NCBI GenBank assembly: GCA_045601425.1
Contig: JAZRZP010000030.1
Coordinates: forward strand, 1 to 64,000
DNA: 64,000 nt
Origin: UBA1219 sp045601425
Lineage (GTDB): Bacteria; Bacteroidota; Bacteroidia; Bacteroidales; P3
Reading direction: 5' to 3'
This document shows positions 45,348 to 53,499 of this stretch, piece by piece. Position 1 is the stretch's first letter; every line of letters starts with the position of its first letter. A program made the position numbers and the translations under genes. Under the pieces are notes generated by a model that did no database searches, was not told the origin of the DNA, and saw only the letters and a program-made list of their open reading frames with translations.

Positions 45348-45350
45348 GTC

Positions 45351-46187
45351 ATGGTACTAAAAAAAAAGCTGTACACACCCGAACATCCACTTATCATGGG
45401 TATTCTGAACTGCACGGAAGACTCGTTTTTCGATGGCGGACGCTATATTTCGGAAAAGAATATTCTTGAACGTGCGGACGAAATCATCTCGCAAGGCGCC
45501 GACATTGTGGACATCGGAGCCGTATCCACCCGCCCCGGAGCCAAACTGCTACCTCCGGAACAGGAATCCGAAAAAATCCGGCAGGCAGTAAACCTTGTCC
45601 GCAAACATTTTCCCGAAAGCATCATCTCTGCCGACACCTGCTTTTCCGGACCTGCAAAAGTGGCGGCAGACTGCGGTGCCGACATCATCAACGACATCTC
45701 GGGCGGGCTGTTCGACGAATACATGTTCCAGACTGTGGCCGACCTGCAGATACCATACGTGCTCACCCACAACCGTGCCCTGCCGTCGGACATGCAGCAG
45801 CATACCGTTTACGGCAACGTTACTCACGAAGTCGTAAGATTCCTTTCCTCGCAACTTGAAAAGCTGTACATGCTTGGAGCAAAGGACGTCATCATCGACC
45901 CCGGATTCGGTTTTGCAAAGACTCTTGAACAGAACTACGAACTCATGCGAAATCTTGACGCTTTTTCAATCTTCAGGGAACCTCTGATGGTCGGAATTTC
46001 TCGCAAATCGATGATTTACAAAGTCTTGGAAAAGACTCCTGAAACAGCCCTGAACGGAACTTCAGTACTGAACACCTTCGCACTCCTTCACGGAGCAAAG
46101 ATACTCCGCGTACACGACGTTGCCGAAGCCGCAGAATGCGTGAAACTCGTGTCCTTGCTGGAAAAACAGCAGACCCCGCAACTATAA
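45351..46187 (+). CDS. folP: Dihydropteroate synthase
   Basis: 278 residues from ATG 45351. Motifs: IMGILNCTEDSFFDGGRY, DIGAVSTRPGA (pterin loop), INDISGG and the C-terminal VGISRKSMIY and LRVHDV. It joins p-aminobenzoate to the pterin precursor in folate synthesis, the sulfonamide target. An open frame runs back to 45177, but the promoter at 45177-45207 lies in it, so the downstream ATG is preferred. Confidence 0.96.
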   Translation: MVLKKKLYTPEHPLIMGILNCTEDSFFDGGRYISEKNILERADEIISQGADIVDIGAVSTRPGAKLLPPEQESEKIRQAVNLVRKHFPESIISADTCFSGPAKVAADCGADIINDISGGLFDEYMFQTVADLQIPYVLTHNRALPSDMQQHTVYGNVTHEVVRFLSSQLEKLYMLGAKDVIIDPGFGFAKTLEQNYELMRNLDAFSIFREPLMVGISRKSMIYKVLEKTPETALNGTSVLNTFALLHGAKILRVHDVAEAAECVKLVSLLEKQQTPQL

Positions 46188-46191
46188 GCAT

Positions 46192-46222
46192 TTGGTTATT
46201 TTGGATTTTTTGCTTAACTTTG
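46192..46222 (+). promoter_or_regulatory. Promoter of cdaA
   Basis: TTG (46192-46194), 20 bases, TAACTTTG (46215-46222). The ATG is 52 bases further on. Confidence 0.8.
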
Positions 46223-46274
46223 CAAAACGCAATTCCATGAACAGCAAACATTAAACACTAACATACAATAAGTT

Positions 46275-47075
46275 ATGACATTTCTTCTATTAAACGGACT
46301 GTTACCCTTCACCATAGTCGACATAATTGACATCGTGCTTGTTGCAACAATCATGTATTTCATTTTCAAGCTGATAAAAGGCACCAGCGTCATGAAGATT
46401 TTCATCGGCATAGTGTCCATTTACCTTGTATGGAAACTGGTAGACCTGCTCAACCTGCGGCTTCTGTCGGAAATTCTGGAGAAAGTGATAAGCGTGGGAG
46501 TGCTGGCGCTGATAATTGTTTTCCAACCTGAAATACGCAGGTTCCTGCTTATTTTGGGCGACAAGATTTTCAACGACCGCAACAAAGTACAGCTTTTCAA
46601 GCGTTTCCACGAACGCAAGAAAACCACGTCAATACTCACCCCCATCGTTCAGGCGTGTTCACACATGTCCCAAAGCAAGACCGGTGCTTTGATTGTCTTC
46701 AGCCGCGGTAGCGACCTCGGCGAAATCATAGAGACTGGGGAAAAGATAAACTCCGTCATATCCGCAGGCCTGCTCGAAACCATATTTTTCAAAAACACGC
46801 CACTTCACGACGGTGCAGTGATAATCAGCGGCAACAAGATAGTATCGGCACGATGCATACTTCCTGTATCGTCGAATCCCGACATCAACGCCAATCTCGG
46901 CCTACGTCACCGCTCGGCCATTGGGGTAACGGAACTTTCCGACGCCATCGCAATCGTAGTTTCCGAACAAACGGGTACAATATCACTCATCGAAGGCGGC
47001 GAAATACAGTACGACATATCCAACACCGAACTCCGTCAGGCTCTCGAAAAAGGTCTTTCGGGCGAAAACGAGTAA
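46275..47075 (+). CDS. cdaA: Diadenylate cyclase CdaA
   Basis: 266 residues. Three N-terminal membrane helices, then the DAC domain with both catalytic motifs: PLHDGAVII (DGA) and GLRHRSAIG (RHR). It makes the second messenger c-di-AMP, which sets K+ balance and wall homeostasis; a K+ channel gene lies 7.7 kb away. It stands alone with its own promoter, and no ybbR-like partner follows (a WYL gene converges). Confidence 0.95.
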   Translation: MTFLLLNGLLPFTIVDIIDIVLVATIMYFIFKLIKGTSVMKIFIGIVSIYLVWKLVDLLNLRLLSEILEKVISVGVLALIIVFQPEIRRFLLILGDKIFNDRNKVQLFKRFHERKKTTSILTPIVQACSHMSQSKTGALIVFSRGSDLGEIIETGEKINSVISAGLLETIFFKNTPLHDGAVIISGNKIVSARCILPVSSNPDINANLGLRHRSAIGVTELSDAIAIVVSEQTGTISLIEGGEIQYDISNTELRQALEKGLSGENE

Positions 47076-47078
47076 CCT

Positions 47079-47987
47079 TCAATATTTCTTCAGCATATCA
47101 CGGAGCATGCTTTTCAGTTCCGCTCTGAATGCCTTCGGTTCAAGCACTTCAACGTCGGCACCATACGACAGCAGTTCGCTGAAAAACTCGCGGGTAATTA
47201 CCAGTTTCATCGTAAAGACACTGTAATTTTCGTTGGATTCAATCTCTTTTTGCGAATGGTGCAAAGGCAGCGAGCGCAAATATTTTGCCCGGCTGGCGTC
47301 AACCTTCAGTTTTATGTTCTCGGCTTGAGTCCCTGCATCGTAATAAACGCCGAAAACGTCTTTGTAATAATGTTCTGCATCGAAAGTCTCCGGTATCGAA
47401 TAAGTCGTTCCGGGCACCAGACTCACATTGCTCATACGGTCAAGGGCATAGGTTTTGAGCGGTTTACCCTCCCTTTTTCCCAGCACATACCATCTCCGAT
47501 GGAACATCTTTAGTGTATACACCTCAAAATCAACATATTCCAAATCAAAATCAAGCCAAAACGGGCGGTATGTAAAGTTGCATTTCTGCGAATTCTTCAT
47601 TGCTTGGAGCAGTGGAGCGAGACAATTCTGCACAGAAGGTATCTTTTCCAGAAGTATCCTGTCGTGCAATGCCGACGACTCGGTAACGATATTGTTCACC
47701 GAAAGCGATTCAAGGAGCCACGTGCGGGAAATCGACGGATTCGAAATGTCGTCATTTTCGTCGAAATAATAATTCGCTGTGCTGCGGTTGCACTTTATTT
47801 CCAAATCAAAAATCTCCAGTATTTCTTCCCTGTGACGGTGAAAAGTACGCTTGTTATACTCATCGTCTTCGAAAAGCGAACTATGTTCCCACTTCCTTGC
47901 AATATCTTCGAAGGAAATTCCATTCCTGCCTGCCGAATAAACCACGTCTATCAGCCAGATGTAGCGTCTAAGATTATTTGTTGCCAT
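47079..47987 (-). CDS. WYL domain transcriptional regulator
   Basis: 302 residues from ATG 47987. An N-terminal winged-helix part (RRYIWLIDVVYSAGRNGISFEDIARKW) leads to a WYL domain with the variant triad in RRWYVLGKREGKPLKTYALDRM, and a C-terminal WCX-like extension. WYL regulators sense nucleic acids or nucleotides and often control phage-defence genes. It is divergent from the HIRAN gene across a symmetric promoter region. The start is supported by TTG-N20-TAATTTTG immediately upstream, leaving about a 16-base leader. Confidence 0.9.
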   Translation of the reverse strand: MATNNLRRYIWLIDVVYSAGRNGISFEDIARKWEHSSLFEDDEYNKRTFHRHREEILEIFDLEIKCNRSTANYYFDENDDISNPSISRTWLLESLSVNNIVTESSALHDRILLEKIPSVQNCLAPLLQAMKNSQKCNFTYRPFWLDFDLEYVDFEVYTLKMFHRRWYVLGKREGKPLKTYALDRMSNVSLVPGTTYSIPETFDAEHYYKDVFGVYYDAGTQAENIKLKVDASRAKYLRSLPLHHSQKEIESNENYSVFTMKLVITREFFSELLSYGADVEVLEPKAFRAELKSMLRDMLKKY

Positions 47988-48003
47988 ATAACATCGAAAA
48001 AAA

Positions 48004-48072
48004 CAATGCAAAATTACAACTTTTTTTCGAATATGACAAGTTTTGACATATCTGTGTTGTAATTTTGCATTG
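48004..48072. promoter_or_regulatory. Divergent promoter with a 17-bp perfect inverted repeat (WYL / HIRAN)
   Basis: CAATGCAAAATTACAAC (48004-48020) is repeated inverted as GTTGTAATTTTGCATTG (48056-48072). Each arm holds a TAATTTTG -7 box, pointing outwards: minus 48016-48009 for WYL, plus 48060-48067 for HIRAN. The 35-base centre includes an imperfect dyad (48030-48050: ATATG-CAA...TTG-CATAT). A TTG at 20-base spacing exists only for WYL (minus 48039-48037). Confidence 0.85.
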
Positions 48073-48113
48073 TCAAAACAAAGGAAAAACAACCGATAAA
48101 AACACTTAAAGTC

Positions 48114-48533
48114 ATGATACAGAAAAAGATACAGATTAAAAGCATTGAATTCTTAAACACCCATATCGCAGGTTTCGCTCACTACGATGGAGTACGGTGT
48201 TTCGACAAACTCAAAATCGGCGACGAACTCACAATGGTTCTCGAACCCAACAACCACTATGACCATCATGCCATAGCACTTTACAAGGACGACATGAAAC
48301 TCGGATACATTCCCCGTTCCGAAAACAACTGCATCTGGGCTTTTCTCCGCATGGACCATGCCGATCTGTTCGAGGTTTTCATCAACAGGATTTCTCCGGA
48401 CAATCATCCGGAACAGCAAGTCCATGTCAGTGTCAGAATAGTGAAAAACAACGAATCAACGACCATTTACGATCCCGGCGACGGGTACGACCAATATGGA
48501 TATGAGGGGGATACGGGGCTGATCGCAGATTAA
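48114..48533 (+). CDS. HIRAN domain protein
   Basis: 139 residues, essentially one HIRAN domain: the sequence IAGFAHYDGVRCFDKLKIGDELTMV, followed by NNHYDHHAIALY and KLGYIPRSEN is the family core. HIRAN binds free 3' DNA ends in the human fork-reversal enzyme HLTF; bacterial stand-alone copies are poorly understood. The C-terminal tail is acidic. It diverges from the WYL gene and is followed by a terminator. Confidence 0.9.
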   Translation: MIQKKIQIKSIEFLNTHIAGFAHYDGVRCFDKLKIGDELTMVLEPNNHYDHHAIALYKDDMKLGYIPRSENNCIWAFLRMDHADLFEVFINRISPDNHPEQQVHVSVRIVKNNESTTIYDPGDGYDQYGYEGDTGLIAD

Positions 48534-48595
48534 GAACCGATAAAATGGAATAAAAGTGCGTTCCGACTGTTCTCGTGCAGAACGACGTGGAACGG

Positions 48596-48632
48596 AAAAA
48601 AGTCCGTTGGCGTGTGGGCCAGCGGACTTTTT
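48596..48632 (+). terminator. Terminator after the HIRAN gene
   Basis: GTCCGTTGGC pairs with GCCAGCGGAC (one wobble) around GTGTGG, flanked by A6 and T5. Confidence 0.85.
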
Positions 48633-48653
48633 AGTGTGTCTTGCATAAAAAAA

Positions 48654-50723
48654 TCATTCTGCAGGAGCCTCTGCCGGAGTCTCCGATGCCGGTTCTGCTG
48701 CAGCCGGGGCATCGCATTTTGCCGTATCTTCCACTTTTTCAACGGCAGCTTTGTCCTGTTTACCGAAAGGCAATCCTATGCATTTCAGTGAATTGGTAAA
48801 AAACAGGATTCCGAAAAGCACTACGAATGCTGACAGGATTCCGATGAGCCATTTTTTCCATTTCGGAGTTTTCTTTTCTGCAAACGGGTCGTCGAAGACC
48901 ATTTTCGGATACGAAGCCAGACTGGTGAGTGTGGCACCGAAACGCACGTTTACGAGTACTTTGGCATTTATTGCCCAACCGTTGGCATTGAGTATAGGTC
49001 CAAGGTTGCGCTTGCGCAGCTTGAGCCATGCTATGAGCATCGAAGGTCCGGAAATAACCAGCATTATCACCACTATGAAAATGACTGCATTGAAAGGCTT
49101 GTCAGAGATGGAAGTGGTAATTCCGGCCAAGGCGCTCGTAAGATATCCGATAGCCATGCCTATGGCAGCAAAAATACCGGCGAACTTGGCTATGTCGAAA
49201 GCAGCTTTCGGCTCGGCCTTCTTCTTCTCAGCACCTTCGGGAGTTTCTTCCTTGATGTCGGTGAGGGTTGAATCTGCCTTTGAAGTAAGGTTTTCGAAGG
49301 ATTTGGATTCTTTTTCAGCTGCAGATTTGTTGAGTTTTTCGGTACACCAGTTCCAGAATTTCTTGTAGGGGCTCCAGAATGCCTGACGTATGCTTATCGG
49401 GTTATCGATAATCTTCGTGACCACGGCATCCCAATCCAAGCCGTTGCGGTCGTAGAAAACGGCATTTTTGCCTACGCAGAGACTGTCGACATCACCATCG
49501 GTGAGCACTGCCACTATGTCCATCTTTTCGCCCTTCACCTTCGAGGTGCAGTTGCAGTAAATCAGGTACATTCCGCTGAGTCCGGCCATATCGGCGTGTT
49601 TTGCGATGTCGGGGACTTTCACGCAAAGTTCGCAGCAACGCTGGTCGATGTAAAGCGTACCTGCTTGGAATATGGCTTGGTCGTCTTTGTTGCGCGAATA
49701 GAAGTCGAAGAATACCACATAATTGCGGAGAAGCTTGAAGAAATCACGGTTGAGGTAGAGGAAACGCTCTACCGGAGCTATGGCCGAAGCATAAGCTGCC
49801 AGTTCGTTCGAAAGATTCTCTGCATCCTTGCCGTCCTTTTCCGTTTTCCATACCGTATATGCGTCAATTTTTGCCAGAACGCTCTGCCAGTCGGCTTCGG
49901 TAATGGACTCGCTGCCTGCGAAATCAACGTCGAGCACAGTGGCTTTTAGGTTTGAGAACTGGGCTTGCCATGCCGGATTTATTCCTTCGTTTACGGGAAG
50001 AAGTGAATCTTTTCGCGGGTGCAGAAGTGGAAATGTCGCTATTTCGCTGCTGCAAAGCGAAAGGTTCTTGGTGCTTATTTCGGCAATCTTTTCTGACGAC
50101 ACGTCAAGGGATGCCGAACATTCTTCGTTGAAACGTATGAGCTTGCAACGCATGAAATAGTCATTTACCTTGTCTTTCAGAGCATTGACTGCGGCCACTG
50201 CGTCATCGGTCTTTTCTCCGTAGGGTAATTCATAGTCGTCTGCAATGGCCTCATGCGAAGAACGGCATGTCTCCTCAAAAATATCCTTGTACTGGCTTAT
50301 ATCGGCGATGGAAATGCTTTCCGAATCCTTGCCGAGACGTCTCAGCACGTCCTTTGCCAGCGAGATTACCTGTTTCCCTTCGTCTGTTTCGGAATTGAGT
50401 TCCGAAAAATCAATACTGCACGCACCCTTCAACAGTTCATCGGGATTACGCAGAACTTTGCACAGCCACTGCGAGGTTTCCACTACTTCGTTTACACGGA
50501 TTTTTCCGTCTCCGTCGAAATCCATGAACTGCAAGGTATGTTCGTCAAACTCAAGGCCTTTCACGGGACAGCTGAGCACCGTCCACAGTTTCTGGTCCAA
50601 TTCTCCCAAATGAGCTATATCTTCACCCGATTCTATATTGACGCGCGTTACTCCGCCCACCGAACTGAATTTCCATTCGTAGCTGCCATTGTTCAGCTTT
50701 ATGTATTCTGATACTTTTTTCAT
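48654..50723 (-). CDS. EF-hand-containing multi-pass membrane protein of unknown function
   Basis: 689 residues from ATG 50723. An EF-hand loop near residue 70 reads FDGDGKIRVNEV (D-x-D-G-D-G-x-I-x-x-x-E). A long helical cytoplasmic-looking region with DSESISIADIS follows, then at least three membrane helices in the last 200 residues (for example FAGIFAAIGMAIGYLTSALAG). The tail is Ala/Pro/Glu-rich. The combination is seen in unnamed Bacteroidota proteins. Calcium sensing is plausible but unproven. The promoter is minus TTG-N19-TAACTTTG (50759-50766). Confidence 0.7.
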   Translation of the reverse strand: MKKVSEYIKLNNGSYEWKFSSVGGVTRVNIESGEDIAHLGELDQKLWTVLSCPVKGLEFDEHTLQFMDFDGDGKIRVNEVVETSQWLCKVLRNPDELLKGACSIDFSELNSETDEGKQVISLAKDVLRRLGKDSESISIADISQYKDIFEETCRSSHEAIADDYELPYGEKTDDAVAAVNALKDKVNDYFMRCKLIRFNEECSASLDVSSEKIAEISTKNLSLCSSEIATFPLLHPRKDSLLPVNEGINPAWQAQFSNLKATVLDVDFAGSESITEADWQSVLAKIDAYTVWKTEKDGKDAENLSNELAAYASAIAPVERFLYLNRDFFKLLRNYVVFFDFYSRNKDDQAIFQAGTLYIDQRCCELCVKVPDIAKHADMAGLSGMYLIYCNCTSKVKGEKMDIVAVLTDGDVDSLCVGKNAVFYDRNGLDWDAVVTKIIDNPISIRQAFWSPYKKFWNWCTEKLNKSAAEKESKSFENLTSKADSTLTDIKEETPEGAEKKKAEPKAAFDIAKFAGIFAAIGMAIGYLTSALAGITTSISDKPFNAVIFIVVIMLVISGPSMLIAWLKLRKRNLGPILNANGWAINAKVLVNVRFGATLTSLASYPKMVFDDPFAEKKTPKWKKWLIGILSAFVVLFGILFFTNSLKCIGLPFGKQDKAAVEKVEDTAKCDAPAAAEPASETPAEAPAE

Positions 50724-50758
50724 CTGTTGGTATTTAATTTTATTGAAATTTGCTTTTG

Positions 50759-50766
50759 CAAAGTTA
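50759..50766 (-). promoter_or_regulatory. -7 element (TAACTTTG) for the EF-hand protein
   Basis: Minus TAACTTTG with TTG 19 bases upstream; 35 bases before the ATG at 50723. It supports that start over the in-frame 50783. Confidence 0.7.
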
Positions 50767-50841
50767 CTATTTTTTCCACACACTGCAAAATATTTTTGTC
50801 AGGAATTTATTTTCACTAAAAAAATTAATCCGTTTTCGTTT

Positions 50842-50872
50842 TGGAAAATAAAAAATAAAATTGTAAATTTGC
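50842..50872 (+). promoter_or_regulatory. Promoter of queH
   Basis: TTG (50842-50844), 20 bases, TAAATTTG (50865-50872). It places the transcription start near 50879 and supports ATG 50922. Confidence 0.78.
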
Positions 50873-50921
50873 AATGTTTTTCACACTGGCGGAAAACCTT
50901 GAAACACACACTCTCAGACAC

Positions 50922-51557
50922 ATGAACAAAGTCAACTATCAGGCGAAACTTGACAAAATAATTGCCGGGAATCAGGCGGCGGGCATAACTCCTACCCTTC
51001 TGCTGCACGCCTGCTGCGCACCTTGCAGCAGCTATGTGCTGGAATATCTTTCCCAATATTTCAGAATCACGGTATATTATTTCAATCCGAACATCTACCC
51101 CGAAAAAGAATATCTTTACCGGAAATCGGAACTTTCTCGCCTTATTTCGGAAATGCGGTTCACGAATCCGGTCTCCGTAGCAGACTGCGACTACGACAGC
51201 TCCGATTTTTTCGGAGCAGTGAAAGGTCTTGAACACTGTCCCGAAGGCGGTGAACGCTGTTTCGAATGCTATCGCCTGCGTCTGGAAAGCACTGCACGGA
51301 CGGCGAAAGAACTCGGTTCAGATTTTTTCGCGTCCACCCTGAGCATAAGCCCGCTGAAAAACGCACAGAAACTCAACGAAATCGGAGAATGCCTTGCCGG
51401 GAAACATTCCGTGAAATGGCTTCCCAACGACTTCAAGAAACGCGAAGGCTACAAACGCAGCATCATACTTTCGCAAGAACATTCCCTGTACCGGCAGAAC
51501 TACTGCGGGTGCGTATTCTCCAAAAACTCTAACGACGACCCCGATGGCACTGTCTGA
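50922..51557 (+). CDS. queH: Epoxyqueuosine reductase QueH
   Basis: 211 residues. Iron-sulfur cysteines: LHACCAPCSSY near the N-terminus, RCFECYRLR in the middle and NYCGCVFS at the C-terminus. QueH carries out the last step of queuosine tRNA synthesis, replacing the B12-dependent QueG. The start at 50922 begins MNKVNYQAKLD; the ATG at 50874 lies before the likely transcription start. The last 14 bases overlap the pentapeptide gene. Confidence 0.93.
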   Translation: MNKVNYQAKLDKIIAGNQAAGITPTLLLHACCAPCSSYVLEYLSQYFRITVYYFNPNIYPEKEYLYRKSELSRLISEMRFTNPVSVADCDYDSSDFFGAVKGLEHCPEGGERCFECYRLRLESTARTAKELGSDFFASTLSISPLKNAQKLNEIGECLAGKHSVKWLPNDFKKREGYKRSIILSQEHSLYRQNYCGCVFSKNSNDDPDGTV

Positions 51558-52095
51558 AACATTCGAAAACACCGCTTTCCGCAAAACCGAGGACAACACC
51601 TTCGAACTTTGCGTGTTCAACAGATGCACGTTCGAAGACATTTCGGACTGCAAATTCCTGCAATGCGAATTCCACAGCTGCAACTTCTCGAACTGCAAGA
51701 CCAACGGCACCTCGATTCAGGAAACACTTTTCGATACCTGCAAAATGCTTGGTGTCGATTTCAGCCGCTGCAACAAATTCATGATGTCGTTCGAATTCAG
51801 AAACTGTGTGCTCGACTATTCCAATTTCACAAAAACGGAAATTCCACGCACCTTATTCCGCAACTGCAGCATGAGGGAAGTCCTATTCGAAGGAACCGAC
51901 CTGAGAGACTCGGACTTTTCGGAAAGCGACCTGCAACGTGCGTCATTCCACAATTGCAACCTTTCGCATTGCGATTTCTCAACTGCCCGAAACTACTGCA
52001 TCTTTCCGGAAAACAATAACATGAAACGGGCAAAATTCAGCATTTCCGGTCTTCAAGGTCTGCTCACGAGATTTGACATTGAAATTTGCGGATAA
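51544..52095 (+). CDS. Cysteine-rich pentapeptide repeat protein
   Basis: 183 residues, nearly all pentapeptide repeats of A(N/D)LXX type (CDFSTAR, CNFSNCK, ADLRDSDFSESDLQ-like strings), giving a right-handed quadrilateral helix. Unusually many cysteines occupy repeat positions (CVFNRCTFEDISDCKFLQC). Related proteins such as Qnr/MfpA mimic DNA to protect gyrase; here there is no evidence for that. It overlaps queH by 14 bases, so the two are translated from one message. Confidence 0.85.
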   Translation: MALSETFENTAFRKTEDNTFELCVFNRCTFEDISDCKFLQCEFHSCNFSNCKTNGTSIQETLFDTCKMLGVDFSRCNKFMMSFEFRNCVLDYSNFTKTEIPRTLFRNCSMREVLFEGTDLRDSDFSESDLQRASFHNCNLSHCDFSTARNYCIFPENNNMKRAKFSISGLQGLLTRFDIEICG

Positions 52096-52172
52096 AAAAA
52101 GCACACATGAAACAATTTTTTTTCACGACATACGTTTATAAACATTTTATGCAAGATTCAAACTGACAACAC

Positions 52173-53486
52173 ATGAAAATAGCAATTGTAGGAACAGGTT
52201 ACGTAGGGCTGGTCACCGGCACATGCTTTGCCGAAATGGGAATTGACGTAACCTGCGTCGATATCAACACTGAAAAAATCGAAAATCTGAAAAAAGGAAT
52301 CGTTCCGATATACGAACCCGGTCTTGACGACATGATAGCCCGCAACGTTCAAGCCGGACGTCTGCATTTCACCACCGACCTCCGTAGCTGTCTCGACGAT
52401 GTGGAAGTGGTTTTCACGGCTGTGGGAACTCCCCCCGATGAAGACGGCAGTGCCGACATAAAATATGTTCTTGACGTTGCACGCACCATTGGTCAGAACA
52501 TGAAGAAACACGTTCTTGTAGTTACCAAGAGCACCGTGCCTGTAGGCACCGCAAAGAAAGTCCGTGCCACGATACAGGCCGAACTGGACAAGCGCGGCGA
52601 AAAAATCGACTTCGACATAGCCTCGAATCCAGAATTCCTTAAAGAAGGTGCAGCCATAAAGGATTTCATGAGTCCCGACCGCGTTGTAGTCGGCGTAGAA
52701 TCCGAACTTGCCAAGGATATCATGACCCGCCTGTACCGACCGTTCCTGCTCAACAATTTCCGTGTCATATTCATGGACGTTCCTTCGGCTGAAATGACCA
52801 AATATGCAGCCAATGCAATGCTCGCTACCCGCATCAGTTTCATGAACGACATCGCCAACCTCTGCGAACTCATCGGTGCCGACGTGAACATGGTACGCAA
52901 GGGCATCGGCAGCGACACTCGCATTGGTCAGAAATTCCTGTATCCCGGATGCGGATACGGTGGATCGTGTTTTCCGAAAGACGTCAAGGCTCTCATCCAC
53001 ATCGGGAAGGAGAACGGCTACGACATGCAGGTTATAGAGGCTGTGGAATCCGTGAATGAAAATCAGAAAGCCGTTCTGGTAGAAAAACTCCGCAAATACT
53101 ACGGCGGCGAACTCAAAGGCAAGACCATTGCCATTTGGGGACTTTCGTTCAAGCCCGAAACCGACGACATGCGTGAAGCCCCTGCCCTCGTGGTCATTGA
53201 GAAACTCCTCGCCGAAGGCTGCAAGGTTCAGGCTTTCGACCCAATTGCCGTATCCGAATGCAAACGCCGTATCGGCGAAAACATAACTTACAGCAGCGAC
53301 ATGTACGGAGCAACGCAACACGCCGACGCTCTGCTCGTTGTCACCGAATGGAAGGAGTTCCGCATGCCCAATTGGGAAACGATACTCAAAGGCATGAAGA
53401 AGCCGGTAATTTTCGACGGACGCAACATTTACGATCCTAACGAACTGAAAAACAACGGTTTCGAATATTTCTGCATAGGTAAATAA
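52173..53486 (+). CDS. ugd: UDP-glucose 6-dehydrogenase
   Basis: 437 residues. NAD-binding GTGYVGLVTGTCFAEMG, substrate loop FLKEGAAIKDFMSPDRVVVGV, the nucleophile Cys in PGCGYGGSCFPKDVKAL, and C-terminal GLSFKPETDDMREAPAL. It makes UDP-glucuronate for surface polysaccharide. An antisense frame of 463 codons opposite it is a shadow. No other polysaccharide gene adjoins. Confidence 0.97.
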   Translation: MKIAIVGTGYVGLVTGTCFAEMGIDVTCVDINTEKIENLKKGIVPIYEPGLDDMIARNVQAGRLHFTTDLRSCLDDVEVVFTAVGTPPDEDGSADIKYVLDVARTIGQNMKKHVLVVTKSTVPVGTAKKVRATIQAELDKRGEKIDFDIASNPEFLKEGAAIKDFMSPDRVVVGVESELAKDIMTRLYRPFLLNNFRVIFMDVPSAEMTKYAANAMLATRISFMNDIANLCELIGADVNMVRKGIGSDTRIGQKFLYPGCGYGGSCFPKDVKALIHIGKENGYDMQVIEAVESVNENQKAVLVEKLRKYYGGELKGKTIAIWGLSFKPETDDMREAPALVVIEKLLAEGCKVQAFDPIAVSECKRRIGENITYSSDMYGATQHADALLVVTEWKEFRMPNWETILKGMKKPVIFDGRNIYDPNELKNNGFEYFCIGK

Positions 53487-53499
53487 AAATCTTTCCATC

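Noticed and set aside
45177..45350. N-terminal extension of folP
   Set aside because: The 58 extra codons overlap the folP promoter and are not part of dihydropteroate synthase.
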